NCBI GenBank assembly: GCA_947492885.1 | Contig: CANLPK010000012.1 | Coordinates: forward strand, 1 to 50,241 | From: Bacteroidota bacterium | GTDB lineage: Bacteria; Bacteroidota; Bacteroidia; UKL13-3 | DNA: 50,241 nt | Direction of reading: 5' to 3' | Shown: piece after piece, positions 1 through 8,384 of the stretch | Numbering within the stretch: the first letter of the stretch is position 1 | Layout of the letters: each line of letters opens with the position of its first letter | Notes under the pieces: model-generated | Seen by the model: only the letters and a program-made list of their open reading frames with translations | Told to the model about the DNA's origin: nothing | The model's database searches: none | Program-made: the position numbers and the translations under genes

Positions 1-1
1 G

Positions 2-487
2 GTAATCATGATGCCGAGCTATGTAAATATTGGCGCTTACGTTGACGAAGGAACCATGGTAGATACATGGGCAACGGTAGGCAGCTGTGCACAAATTGGG
101 AAAGGCGTACATCTTAGTGGTGGCGTTGGTATTGGAGGGGTTTTAGAACCTGTTCAGGCAGCACCAGTTATTATTGAAGATGGTTGCTTTATTGGTTCAA
201 GATGTATTGTAGTAGAAGGGGTTCATGTAAAAAGTGAAGCTGTATTAGGAGCCAATGTATGCTTAACACAAAGTACTAAAATTATTGATGTTACTGGCAA
301 TGTGCCCATAGAAATGAAAGGGGTAGTTCCTGAACGTTCGGTGGTAATTCCGGGTAGTTATGATAAGAAATTTCCAGCAGGTGAATACCAAGTAAACTGC
401 GCATTGATCATTGGTAAACGCAAAGCGAGCACAGATCTGAAAACGAGTCTGAACGATGCTTTGCGCGATTTCGGAGTGGCGGTATAA
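2..487 (+). CDS. dapD: 2,3,4,5-tetrahydropyridine-2,6-dicarboxylate N-succinyltransferase, C-terminal part (5' end outside window)
   Basis: DapD transfers succinyl from succinyl-CoA to tetrahydrodipicolinate in the succinylase branch of lysine/meso-diaminopimelate synthesis in the cytoplasm. The visible part is the left-handed beta-helix typical of the family, with the near-invariant stretches [28 protein letters not shown] and [14 protein letters not shown], followed by the C-terminal [24 protein letters not shown] segment. The frame is open to the left edge of the window, and the codons before the ATG at position 8 (Val-Ile) fit the family, so that ATG is internal and the gene starts upstream. 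About 160 residues of an expected 270 or so are present. The next gene follows after 53 bp on the same strand. Confidence 0.95.
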   Translation, partial: VIMMPSYVNIGAYVDEGTMVDTWATVGSCAQIGKGVHLSGGVGIGGVLEPVQAAPVIIEDGCFIGSRCIVVEGVHVKSEAVLGANVCLTQSTKIIDVTGNVPIEMKGVVPERSVVIPGSYDKKFPAGEYQVNCALIIGKRKASTDLKTSLNDALRDFGVAV

Positions 488-540
488 TTCAATGATTTTT
501 TCACCTTTATACTTTAAGTCTTTAAAAAAAATATTTTATA

Positions 541-2757
541 ATGAAGCATATTTTCTTTGTAGCATTTGCTCTTATTAGCTTACTCTCGGTTGCACAAAAC
601 AAACCTAAAGAGGGAGCTATAGAAAACAATCCAACACGTAAATTCACCATGAACGATGCGGTGATTGGACAACGTTCTTATTTACAACCCAAAAGATTAT
701 CACAATTGCAATGGATACCAGGTACTACCAAATACAGCTATGTGGTTAAACAAAATAACCGGGAAGTGGTGATGGTAGGAGAGGCCGGTAAAACCGATGA
801 AACACCAATGTTTGCCAGCGATATGATTGGTGCCAAGCTCGCTGAAAGTGGGGTTGATAGTATGTTAAGCTTGCCACAATTTACGTGGGAAAATTCGAAC
901 ACCATTCATTTTATGTTCAAGCATCGCATGGTATGGTTTGATTTAGATAAACAAGAAATTCGTACGAGCGGCACCTGGATTGATGATGCAGCCAATTTTG
1001 ATATTGACCCGAATGGTAAACAAATTGCCTACACCATAGAAAATAATTTGGTGGTGATGAATGCCAAAGGCGATAAATTGATGGTAAGTAACGAAGATGA
1101 TAAATCACATGTATACGGAGCTTCCAATGTTCATCGGAACGAATATGGAATTTCTAAAGGAACCTTTTGGAGTCCGAAAGGAAATTTGCTCGCATATTAC
1201 CGCATGGATGAGTCGATGGTGACGGAGTACCCCATCATGAATATTAACGATAAACCCGCTTCGGTTAAGATGATTCGTTATCCGATGGCAGGAGGTAAAA
1301 GCCATCGTGTTACTGTTGGAGTATTTAATACCAATAGCAATACTTCCATCGTCTTAAATATTGCTGGCGACCCGGAGCATTATATCACCAATATTAGCTG
1401 GAGCAAGGATGAATCGAAAATTTATTTGGCATTACTCAATCGTCATACCGACTCATGCTGGTACCAGATTTATGATGTTCAAAGTGGGAACCTGATTAAG
1501 ACTTGGGCAATTTTCACCGCCCCAACCTATGTTGAGCCACTATACCCATTGGCTTATTTGGGAAATTCGAATAAGTTAATCTGGCGCACCTATGAGTTGG
1601 CAGCCGATAAAAAATCTACCAAAGAGGTAGTACGTATCATAGATGAGAATGGAAATAGCGTTGACAAGAACAACTACAGCTTTGGCAACGTCATTGCAGA
1701 TATTTATTCATTCGATGAGAAAGGATATTATTTCACCTATTTCTATAATGATGGGTTGAATAAGGGGGTAGCCTATCAGCCATTGAATGCAAAAGGTAAA
1801 ATGGTTGCAGCTATTCAACGCAATGCCATTGATGGAATCAATACCCCGATGTTTTGTGATAATGGAGCTTTCTATATCAATCAACTACAATCAGCAACAA
1901 CTCCTCGCACCATAACAGTCAATGCAAGTGCAACGGGTGTTGCCACCCAAACTTTATTGAGGGCAATGAATCCGCTGGCCGATTATGCTATGCCCAAAAT
2001 GAAGTTTGTGAAGATTAAAGCTGCGGATGGTGTGACCAATTTGAATGCAAGAATTATTTACCCACTGGGATTTGACAGTACCCAAAAATATCCATCAGTA
2101 ACTTATGTATACAACGGCCCGCATGTTCAACTGGTAAGCAATACCTGGCTAGGTGGAGCCGATTTGTGGTTATATTATATGGCTCAACAAGGCTATGTGG
2201 TATTCACGGTGGATGGAAGAGGCAGTGGCAACCGCGGCAAAGAATTTGAGCAAGTTATCCATCGTCAACTGGGTACTGCCGAAATTGCCGATCAGATAAA
2301 AGGGAATGAATACTTAAAATCACTGGCCTTCATTGACCAAAATAGAATGGGCGTATTTGGATGGAGTTTTGGTGGTTTTATGACTACGAGCTTGATGACT
2401 CGCACACCAGGAACCTATAAGGTGGGTGTCGCCGGTGGTGCAGTAATCGACTGGAGCTATTATGAGGTGATGTATACGGAAAGGTATATGGACACCCCGG
2501 ATGAAAATCCAACAGGATACGATAATTCAAACCTACTCAATTATGCAGGTGCATTACAAGGCAAATTAATGATGATTCATGGTACCAGTGACGATGTGGT
2601 TGTGTGGCAACATACCTTGATGTACACCAAGAAATGCGTGGAGTCGAAGAAGCAAATAGATTACTTTATGTATCCTGGCCATCTTCATAATGTGCTTGGT
2701 GTTGACCGAGTAAATTTAATGCAAAAGATTACCGATTATTTTAGTCAGAATTTATAG
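541..2757 (+). CDS. secreted dipeptidyl-peptidase IV-like S9 family serine peptidase
   Basis: This is a prolyl oligopeptidase-family exopeptidase that probably releases N-terminal dipeptides from peptides in the periplasm or at the surface. The N-terminus MKHIFFVAFALISLLSVAQN is a signal peptide. Residues of roughly 60-470 form the DPP IV N-terminal beta-propeller (motif AYYRMDESMVTEYP). The C-terminal alpha/beta hydrolase domain carries GWSFGG with the likely nucleophile Ser609, the acid Asp684 in GTSDD and His716 in GHLHNV, so the triad is complete. The length of 738 aa is normal for Bacteroidota DPP IV homologues. A strong hairpin terminator follows the stop. Exact substrate preference cannot be read from the sequence. 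Confidence 0.93.
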   Translation: MKHIFFVAFALISLLSVAQNKPKEGAIENNPTRKFTMNDAVIGQRSYLQPKRLSQLQWIPGTTKYSYVVKQNNREVVMVGEAGKTDETPMFASDMIGAKLAESGVDSMLSLPQFTWENSNTIHFMFKHRMVWFDLDKQEIRTSGTWIDDAANFDIDPNGKQIAYTIENNLVVMNAKGDKLMVSNEDDKSHVYGASNVHRNEYGISKGTFWSPKGNLLAYYRMDESMVTEYPIMNINDKPASVKMIRYPMAGGKSHRVTVGVFNTNSNTSIVLNIAGDPEHYITNISWSKDESKIYLALLNRHTDSCWYQIYDVQSGNLIKTWAIFTAPTYVEPLYPLAYLGNSNKLIWRTYELAADKKSTKEVVRIIDENGNSVDKNNYSFGNVIADIYSFDEKGYYFTYFYNDGLNKGVAYQPLNAKGKMVAAIQRNAIDGINTPMFCDNGAFYINQLQSATTPRTITVNASATGVATQTLLRAMNPLADYAMPKMKFVKIKAADGVTNLNARIIYPLGFDSTQKYPSVTYVYNGPHVQLVSNTWLGGADLWLYYMAQQGYVVFTVDGRGSGNRGKEFEQVIHRQLGTAEIADQIKGNEYLKSLAFIDQNRMGVFGWSFGGFMTTSLMTRTPGTYKVGVAGGAVIDWSYYEVMYTERYMDTPDENPTGYDNSNLLNYAGALQGKLMMIHGTSDDVVVWQHTLMYTKKCVESKKQIDYFMYPGHLHNVLGVDRVNLMQKITDYFSQNL

Positions 2758-2762
2758 CCAAT

Positions 2763-2796
2763 AAAAAAGCCACTTCAAATTGAAGTGGCTTTTTTA
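2763..2796. terminator. bidirectional intrinsic terminator
   Basis: A 9-bp stem (GCCACTTCA / TGAAGTGGC) with an AAT loop is flanked by an A run on the left and a T run on the right. It therefore works as an intrinsic terminator on both strands. It sits between the convergent peptidase gene and lipoprotein gene. Confidence 0.9.
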
Positions 2797-2814
2797 TTTT
2801 AATGAGTTATTTAA

Positions 2815-3426
2815 TTATTTGGTATAGGTATTTGTACCTTTAGTAGTATTTGTATGGGTTGCATCTTGTACAAAAGATTCGTTTCTAACCACAACCATCT
2901 GCGATTTACCTAATTCGTCGAATACAATTGTTACCGTATTGTCAGTGGTACCAATTGTAGTAGTGCTATTTCCTGAAACATACTTAGTTGCATGAAGAAT
3001 GATTGCTTCTTTATTTTTCAACCCTGCTGATTTGTCTTTACCTGCAAAAGCCCAGCTACCTGATTCTACATCTGTTTGTCCGGCTTGAACCACAGTCAAG
3101 GTGTAGGTATTGTCTTTTGTGAATTCCCAAGTTTCACTATAGGTATAAGAATTAGTTGTGGTTTGAGACGCAGCATTTCCAATTTTAATTACGGTAGTCA
3201 CTTTTTGATTGGTGCCATCAAAAGTATAATCCCTGGTAGTTACGATATTGCCGTTAACCGTTGAAACGGTATAAGTGTTAGTTGATAGTTTCCAAGTGCC
3301 TTCAAGGCGGCCTTTACGAGAGCTAAATGGTAAAGCTGGATCGTTTGCTCCTTTCTTACATGAAGATACTGGAATAATAGTGGTTGCAATGATTGCAAAT
3401 AGGAAGAATTTTATAATAGATTTCAT
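2815..3426 (-). CDS. putative lipoprotein with lipocalin-like beta-barrel
   Basis: The first 23 residues form a lipoprotein signal with lipobox VSSC followed by KKG, so the mature protein is likely lipid-anchored at Cys23. The rest (GRLEGTWKLS followed by alternating beta-strand-like, Thr-rich segments and ESGSWAFAGKDK) resembles the small lipocalin-like lipoproteins common in Bacteroidota, in which a GxWxLS motif opens the barrel. No catalytic motif is visible and the ligand is unknown. The gene is convergent to the DPP IV-like gene and divergent from the OsmC gene. A TATCTTCG box lies 26 nt upstream of the start. Function remains undetermined. Confidence 0.75.
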   Translation of the reverse strand: MKSIIKFFLFAIIATTIIPVSSCKKGANDPALPFSSRKGRLEGTWKLSTNTYTVSTVNGNIVTTRDYTFDGTNQKVTTVIKIGNAASQTTTNSYTYSETWEFTKDNTYTLTVVQAGQTDVESGSWAFAGKDKSAGLKNKEAIILHATKYVSGNSTTTIGTTDNTVTIVFDELGKSQMVVVRNESFVQDATHTNTTKGTNTYTK

Positions 3427-3452
3427 ATGGAATAAAATTGATTTATATATGG

Positions 3453-3474
3453 CGAAGATAAATAATTAAATTTG
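3453..3474. promoter_or_regulatory. divergent Bacteroidota -7 boxes (lipoprotein / OsmC)
   Basis: On the minus strand TATCTTCG (3453-3460) points to the lipoprotein gene. On the plus strand TAAATTTG (3467-3474) points to the OsmC gene. The boxes are only 6 bp apart, so the two promoters would overlap and compete. The calls rest on similarity to the TAnnTTTG consensus; clear -33 boxes were not found. Confidence 0.45.
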
Positions 3475-3500
3475 AACCCAAATAATACTCTTTTATAAAC

Positions 3501-3908
3501 ATGGCAACATCCAATGTCAATTACGAAGGTGGCTTAAGAACCAAGGCCACGCATATTTTTTCGGGAAATTCCATTATCACCGATGCCCCCCTCGATAACC
3601 ACGGCAAAGCGGAAGCTTTTTCGCCTACCGACCTGATGGCTACCTCCTTGGGGGCTTGCATGCTCACGGTAATGGGGATCAAGGCCGAGCAAAGCCAATG
3701 GAATATAGACAATACCACTGTGCAGATTACCAAGATAATGGGAACCGAGCCACGCCGTGTGATTCAAATCGATGCTTTGGTAACCTTTCCTAAAGGTGAT
3801 TTTGATGCCAAAGCTAAAACAATTTTGGAGCATACTGCCCTTACTTGTCCAGTGAGTAGAAGCTTGCATCCCGACTTAAAACAGAATATTGAATTCGTTT
3901 GGAGCTAA
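3501..3908 (+). CDS. OsmC/Ohr family peroxiredoxin-like protein
   Basis: OsmC-family proteins reduce organic hydroperoxides with a pair of conserved cysteines in the cytoplasm. Here Cys53 (ATSLGACMLTVMGI) and Cys116 (TALTCPVSRSLHPDL) match the two catalytic cysteine motifs. The N-terminal segment NVNYEGGLRTKATHIFSG is typical of the YhfA-like OsmC subgroup. At 135 aa the protein is full length. It stands alone between a divergent lipoprotein gene and the phosphohexomutase gene 115 bp downstream. Whether its preferred substrate is an organic peroxide or another thiol-reactive compound is not visible. Confidence 0.93.
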   Translation: MATSNVNYEGGLRTKATHIFSGNSIITDAPLDNHGKAEAFSPTDLMATSLGACMLTVMGIKAEQSQWNIDNTTVQITKIMGTEPRRVIQIDALVTFPKGDFDAKAKTILEHTALTCPVSRSLHPDLKQNIEFVWS

Positions 3909-4011
3909 GCCTTTCAAACCTTATTTAATAATAGTTTAAACTTTGTAATTTTGCCTTTTATAATTTAAAATTATTCATAAAATCAATCCTTTAAATTTAA
4001 GGGATACAAAT

Positions 4012-4019
4012 TATCTTCG
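4012..4019 (+). promoter_or_regulatory. TATCTTCG -7 box 4 nt before the start codon
   Basis: TATCTTCG is followed by CATC and then the ATG at 4024. The same 12-mer TATCTTCGCATC precedes the GTG start of the amidotransferase gene at 47852. The short distance implies a leaderless or near-leaderless mRNA if this is the true -7 element. Confidence 0.5.
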
Positions 4020-4023
4020 CATC

Positions 4024-5424
4024 ATGCTAAAAATAAAATTTGGAACCGACGGATGGCGCGCCATCATTGCACAAGAATATACTGTTGATAATGTAAAACG
4101 CGTAGCCGATGCCACTGCCAAATGGTTATTGCAAAATAATCCAAAACCTACTGTGGTGGTTGGTAATGATTGCCGTTTCGCTGGTAAATTATTTAGCGAA
4201 ACTGTTACACGTATCATGGCATGCAATGGTATCAAGGTATTTTTAGCAGAGAATGAATTTGTAAGCACTCCAATGATTTCATTAGGAACTGTAAATTTAG
4301 AGGCCAGCCAAGGAATTATTATCACTGCGAGTCATAACCCAGCAAGTTATAATGGATATAAGTTAAAAGGAGCCTATGGAGGGCCTACTACGCCAAAAGA
4401 TATTGAGATAGTTGAATCATTAATTCTTGACTCAGTAGACTATGAAATGAAATCATTAGAAGCATATTTCGCTGATGGTTTGGTGGAGTATATTGATTTG
4501 GAAACCATGTATTGCGATCATGCGGAAGCCAATTTCGATTTAGACGCAATTCGTAAAAGCAATTTGAATTTTGCATACGATGCAATGTATGGTGCAGGTC
4601 AAAATGTGATGAAAAGACTATTGCCCGATGTGGATCGTTTGCATTGCGAGTACAATCCAGGATTTAATGGACAGGCGCCGGAGCCTATTCATAAAAACTT
4701 ACAAGAGTTTAGCGATATGATTAGTGTGAGCGGTGATATTGCTTGTGGCTTGGCTACCGATGGAGATGCCGACCGTATAGGGTTATATAATAGTTCAGGT
4801 AAGTTCATCGATTCGCATCATATCATTTTGTTGCTCATTAATTATTTACACAACTATAAAAATCTTGGCGGTAAAGTAATTTTTACATTTAGTTGTTCTC
4901 AAAAAATTAAGAAGCTTTGCGAACATTTCGAGTTGGAATACGATATCAAAAAAATTGGTTTTAAATATATCTGTGAAGACATGATTACCCAGGATGTGCT
5001 GGTTGGAGGCGAAGAGAGTGGCGGTATAGCAATCAAAGGGCATATTCCTGAACGTGATGGAATATGGATGGGATTGGCATTATGGGAGTTCATGGTGAAA
5101 ACAGGTAAGAGCATTGAAGCCTTGATTGAAGAGGTATATGCTATTGTAGGAACATTTGCTGTAGAGCGTTTGGATTTGCATTTGACCGAAGAAAAGAAAC
5201 AACAAATCATTGCTTCATGCAAATCGGATCAATATACAAGTTTTGGAAATTTGAATGTAACGAGCACTGAAGACCTTGATGGATTTAAATTTCATTTAGG
5301 TAATGAAGAGTGGGTAATGCTTCGTCCGAGCGGCACTGAGCCTGTGCTTCGTGTATATTGTGAAGCCGCAACCAGCAAAAGAAGTTTCGAAATTTTGCAT
5401 ATTGTTGAAACCGCAATTCTATAA
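4024..5424 (+). CDS. phosphoglucomutase/phosphomannomutase (alpha-D-phosphohexomutase)
   Basis: Enzymes of this superfamily interconvert hexose 1- and 6-phosphates through a phosphoserine and supply precursors of cell-wall and surface sugars. All four signature regions are present: the phosphoserine loop TASHNP with Ser103, the Mg-binding loop DGDADR (Asp246, 248, 250), the sugar-binding loop GGEESGG, and the phosphate-binding loop RPSGTEP near the C-terminus. The length (466 aa) is standard. The start MLKIKFGTDGWR gives the family N-terminus exactly. Whether glucose, mannose or glucosamine phosphate is preferred cannot be settled from motifs alone, so no symbol is given. Confidence 0.93.
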   Translation: MLKIKFGTDGWRAIIAQEYTVDNVKRVADATAKWLLQNNPKPTVVVGNDCRFAGKLFSETVTRIMACNGIKVFLAENEFVSTPMISLGTVNLEASQGIIITASHNPASYNGYKLKGAYGGPTTPKDIEIVESLILDSVDYEMKSLEAYFADGLVEYIDLETMYCDHAEANFDLDAIRKSNLNFAYDAMYGAGQNVMKRLLPDVDRLHCEYNPGFNGQAPEPIHKNLQEFSDMISVSGDIACGLATDGDADRIGLYNSSGKFIDSHHIILLLINYLHNYKNLGGKVIFTFSCSQKIKKLCEHFELEYDIKKIGFKYICEDMITQDVLVGGEESGGIAIKGHIPERDGIWMGLALWEFMVKTGKSIEALIEEVYAIVGTFAVERLDLHLTEEKKQQIIASCKSDQYTSFGNLNVTSTEDLDGFKFHLGNEEWVMLRPSGTEPVLRVYCEAATSKRSFEILHIVETAIL

Positions 5425-5506
5425 ATTAGATTTAAGCAAGTGCTAAACAATTTGCTTGTTTGATAGTTTTAGTTGGCCATCTATTCATTTTTCATTTTAT
5501 TATTCT

Positions 5507-6013
5507 GTGACTAATATTCTCATATTATCTGATACACATAATTATCTGGATGAAAGAATTTGGAAATATATTGATGCCTGCGATGTAGTGTGGCATGGCG
5601 GTGATATTGGAACGATTGCCATAGCCGATTCCATTAAAAAGCACAAACCCGTTGAAGCGGTTTATGGTAATATTGATGGGACGGATGTGCGACAGGTGCA
5701 TCCACTCATTCATCGGTTTAAATGTGAAGAAGTATCAGTGGCAATGACGCATATTGGGGGTTACCCCGATCGTTATCGGCCCGATGCGATGAAAATTTTA
5801 AATGAGCGGGTACCCGATATCATGGTATGTGGACACTCCCATATTTTGAAAGTGATGCGTGATAAAAAATATCAGAATATGCTCTTCATCAACCCAGGAG
5901 CAGCGGGAATACATGGGTTTCATCCCATACAAACATTAATAAAATTAAAAATTGATGGGAAAAGAATTTACGATTTGGAGGTAGTTGAATTAAAGAGAGC
6001 CAAACTCGATTGA
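5507..6013 (+). CDS. YfcE/MJ0936-type metallophosphoesterase
   Basis: This is a small calcineurin-like phosphodiesterase with two metal ions, acting in the cytoplasm. Metal ligands are visible in order: SDTHN, HGGDIG, GNID, MTHIGGYP and CGHSHI. The track ORF starts at 5456, but the first 17 residues (MFDSFSWPSIHFSFYYS) are unlike the family. A GTG at 5507 yields VTNILILSDTHN, the expected N-terminus, giving 168 aa, so I prefer that start. It ends 1 bp before the stop codon of the convergent hxlR-type gene, leaving no room for a terminator. The natural substrate is unknown. Confidence 0.88.
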   Translation: MTNILILSDTHNYLDERIWKYIDACDVVWHGGDIGTIAIADSIKKHKPVEAVYGNIDGTDVRQVHPLIHRFKCEEVSVAMTHIGGYPDRYRPDAMKILNERVPDIMVCGHSHILKVMRDKKYQNMLFINPGAAGIHGFHPIQTLIKLKIDGKRIYDLEVVELKRAKLD

Positions 6014-6014
6014 G

Positions 6015-6383
6015 TTATTTACCCTTGCCAATAATACGTTTTCGATGTGTTTCTCCCCAATCTCTTAATTCATCAATAAGCTTATCTAAAGTCTTTCCAT
6101 AAGGTGTCATAGAATATTCCACCACCACTGGAACCGAATCGTATACGGTACGTTTAATAAGTTGATTCATTTCCAAATCACGTAATTCTTTTGAGAGCAT
6201 CTTATCGGTGATATCAGGAATTTCTTTGGCCATTTGGCTGAAACGCTTATTGCCAAAGGTAAGTGAGATGATGATTGGGAGTTTCCATTTACCACTTAAT
6301 ATGTCCAATGCGTCACGCACAGGTAAGATGGCTTTGGTACATTCGGCTAAGTTTTTAACTTTAGGTTGTTTTGCTGTTGTCAT
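6015..6383 (-). CDS. HxlR-family transcriptional regulator
   Basis: HxlR/DUF24 regulators are winged-helix DNA-binding proteins, many of which sense quinones, aldehydes or disulfide stress through an N-terminal cysteine. The motifs ALDILSGKWKLPIIISL, NKRFSQMAKEIPDITDKMLSKELRDLE and VEYSMTPYGKTLDKLIDELRDWG cover the full domain. A cysteine (ECTKAILPVRDAL) lies before the first helix at roughly the place of the sensing Cys in the YodB/CatR type. The track start at 6413 adds ten atypical residues, and I prefer the ATG at 6383 (MTTAKQPKVKN). The gene is divergent from the redox run starting at 6499 and probably controls it. Confidence 0.9.
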   Translation of the reverse strand: MTTAKQPKVKNLAECTKAILPVRDALDILSGKWKLPIIISLTFGNKRFSQMAKEIPDITDKMLSKELRDLEMNQLIKRTVYDSVPVVVEYSMTPYGKTLDKLIDELRDWGETHRKRIIGKGK

Positions 6384-6412
6384 TGATCTAGTTGCTTTCT
6401 CGAAGTATAGCA

Positions 6413-6473
6413 CTATCCACAGGGGTAGTACTTACTATTGGATAGCAAATATAGATACCTTTGAATCCTCAAA
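6413..6473. promoter_or_regulatory. shared divergent promoter with candidate HxlR operator
   Basis: On the plus strand TACCTTTG (6456-6463) precedes the FMN reductase remnant. On the minus strand TATATTTG (6446-6453) with a TTTG (6470-6473) 16 bp further upstream faces the hxlR-type gene. An inverted repeat CTATCC (6413-6418) / GGATAG (6440-6445) lies across the region where a repressor would block both promoters. The operator assignment is inference. Confidence 0.4.
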
Positions 6474-6498
6474 CAAGTAAATTGACTGTCAAAATTTT

Positions 6499-6822
6499 AT
6501 GATAAATTTAAAGATCATTTCGTCCACCAAACGACCGGGTAGAAAAGGGCCTTTGGTTGCAGGCTGGATTGAAGCGCAAGCACGTGACGATGGCGGCGTT
6601 TCAGTGGGTACACCTGCTACCAAAGGTTTGAAAGGTGATTTGGCAACAATGAAAATTGTGCCACTCACTGAAGGTGTTAATTTTTCGATGTTCACTCAGT
6701 TTTTTAACGAAAAAGGTGAATTTGCAGGAAACGAATTCTCCATTAAATCGACTAAGTTCATGTTGGATGAATTGGTGAGATGGACTAAAGGATTAATATT
6801 AATTAAAGAAAATACATTATGA
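6499..6822 (+). pseudogene. NAD(P)H-dependent FMN reductase, internally deleted remnant
   Basis: The first 28 residues (ISSTKRPGRKGPLVAGWIEAQA) match the phosphate-binding N-terminus of NADPH-dependent FMN reductases. Residues of about 30-105 (DDGGVSVGTPATKGLKGD through FMLDELVRWTKGL) match the C-terminal part of the same family (SYGGVSGGTRA through MLDELxxW). The central part, about 80-100 residues of the flavodoxin fold with the PEYNxxxPGxLKNAID flavin-binding stretch, is absent, yet the frame is intact. The product of 107 aa compares with about 185-200 in the family. It overlaps the next gene by ATGA, so it may persist for translational coupling. It may be non-functional as a flavoenzyme, or the deletion may be an assembly error. 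Confidence 0.72.
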
Positions 6823-7511
6823 AAGTAGATATATGGTCGGACATACGTTGTCCGTTTTGCTATATAGGCAAACGAAAATTTGAGATGGCATTAGAGGGAT
6901 TTCCTCAACGTCAACAAATAGAAGTGGAGTGGCATAGTTTCGAATTAGACCCCAATTTAAAAACTGAGCATGGTAAAAGTGTATATGATTACTTAGCAGA
7001 GCGCAAGCGAATGACTCGTGAACAATCGGAAACGATGCATGTTCAAGTAACTCAGATGGCGGCGGAAGTGGGGTTGAATTATGATTTTGATTCGGCGGTA
7101 ATCTCTAATTCATTCGATGCGCATAGAATTATTCAATTGGCCAAAACCAAAGGATTGGGTGATGTTTCTGAAGAAGAATTTTTCAAAGCATATTTCTGTG
7201 AAGGTGTTGATATAAGCAATCATGCATCACTTTTACTCATTGGTCAACGTATCGGATTGGAAGAAGTAGATATCTCTAGGGTTTTATCGAGCAATGAGTT
7301 TGCCGATGAAGTACGTTACGATGAACATCAGGCACAAGAAATAGGAGTGACGGGAGTTCCGTTTTTTGTGCTCAACAATAAATATGCAGTATCGGGTGCA
7401 CAAGCCCCTGAAACATTCTTACATGCACTTGAAGTAGCTTGGTCGGAGATTACACCAACAAATACCCAATTGAATGATGGGGCAAGTTGTGATGCGGATG
7501 GCAATTGCTAA
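6819..7511 (+). CDS. FrnE-like DsbA family oxidoreductase
   Basis: FrnE/2-hydroxychromene-2-carboxylate isomerase-like proteins are cytoplasmic thioredoxin-fold disulfide isomerases. The active site CPFC (Cys11, Cys14) follows the first strand KVDIWSDIR, and the cis-proline loop TGVPFFVLNNKYAVSGAQ is present near residue 180. The C-terminus DGASCDADGNC carries two more cysteines, as in many FrnE proteins, where they can interact with the active site. At 230 aa it is full length. It has no signal peptide. The ATGA overlap with the upstream reductase remnant and 16 bp to the pirin gene indicate one transcript, and the context suggests thiol repair under oxidative or electrophile stress. Confidence 0.92.
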   Translation: MKVDIWSDIRCPFCYIGKRKFEMALEGFPQRQQIEVEWHSFELDPNLKTEHGKSVYDYLAERKRMTREQSETMHVQVTQMAAEVGLNYDFDSAVISNSFDAHRIIQLAKTKGLGDVSEEEFFKAYFCEGVDISNHASLLLIGQRIGLEEVDISRVLSSNEFADEVRYDEHQAQEIGVTGVPFFVLNNKYAVSGAQAPETFLHALEVAWSEITPTNTQLNDGASCDADGNC

Positions 7512-7527
7512 ATTGAATTTTATATTG

Positions 7528-8376
7528 ATGCCTAAAATTGTAAAAATACACGCAGCAGAGAATACTCCAATGGGCGAATTGGTTACCTATAGGGCCTTGC
7601 CTACGCGCACCATTGATATGTTGGATCCGTTCTTGTTTCTAAATCATCACGGACCACAGGTATATGCGTCGAATAATTCAGGGTTGCCATTTGGACCACA
7701 TCCACACCGTGGCATTGAAACCGTTACTTTTATTGTTGATGGAGATATTTGCCATAAAGATAATGGAGGACATGAAAGTGTGATGACTGCTGGTGGTGTG
7801 CAATGGATGACGGCTGGAAGTGGGTTGATGCACGAAGAAGTATCATCTAAGGAGTTCAAGAAAAACGGAGGGCCTTTAGAGATTTTGCAATTATGGTTGA
7901 ATTTGCCTTCTCGATTAAGAATGACGAAGCCCAATTATGTTGGGTTAGAGAAAGAAGCTATTCCAATATTATCAGTGAATGATGACGTAAAACTTCAATG
8001 TATTTCTGGTACATGGGAAAATCAAGAAGGACCATTTCCATCAATTACAAATATTGCTTTGGCATTGGTTCATTTTAAAAGCGGAGCATCTTATACCTTG
8101 AATGCGCCTGGAGAGCATACCATTTTCTTTTATATTATCAGAGGTAGTTTTACAGTTGACAATACGATGGTGAAGGCCATGAATGTGGTGGAGTTCACAA
8201 CAGAAGGTGGCGAGATTAAAATTATATCACATGAAGAGAGTATCTTGCTTTTGGGATATGGTAAGCCTTATCAGGAGCCAATTTTTTCACATGGCCCATT
8301 TGTGATGAATACAAAAGAAGAAATCATAGAAGCATATAATGATTATAACGCAGGTAAATTTGGTGCCTGGAATTAA
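7528..8376 (+). CDS. pirin family bicupin protein
   Basis: Pirins are two-domain cupins; bacterial members include quercetin 2,3-dioxygenase-type enzymes and redox-linked regulators. The N-terminal cupin shows the metal ligands in GPHPHRGIETVTFI and GSGLMHEE. The second half (PGEHTIFFYIIRGSFTVDN, then ESILLLGYGKPYQEPIFSHGPFVMNT) is the C-terminal pirin domain with its conserved GPFVMNT ending. The track starts at 7474 inside the upstream gene; the ATG at 7528 (MPKIVKIHAAENTPMGE) gives the normal N-terminus and 282 aa. It is spaced 16 bp from the FrnE-like gene and 8 bp from the dioxygenase gene, consistent with an aromatic or quinone-handling operon. Confidence 0.92.
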   Translation: MPKIVKIHAAENTPMGELVTYRALPTRTIDMLDPFLFLNHHGPQVYASNNSGLPFGPHPHRGIETVTFIVDGDICHKDNGGHESVMTAGGVQWMTAGSGLMHEEVSSKEFKKNGGPLEILQLWLNLPSRLRMTKPNYVGLEKEAIPILSVNDDVKLQCISGTWENQEGPFPSITNIALALVHFKSGASYTLNAPGEHTIFFYIIRGSFTVDNTMVKAMNVVEFTTEGGEIKIISHEESILLLGYGKPYQEPIFSHGPFVMNTKEEIIEAYNDYNAGKFGAWN

Positions 8377-8384
8377 GAATCTAA

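Noticed and set aside
5456-5506. 17-residue extension of the phosphoesterase
   Set aside because: Unlike the family N-terminus; the GTG at 5507 gives the expected start.
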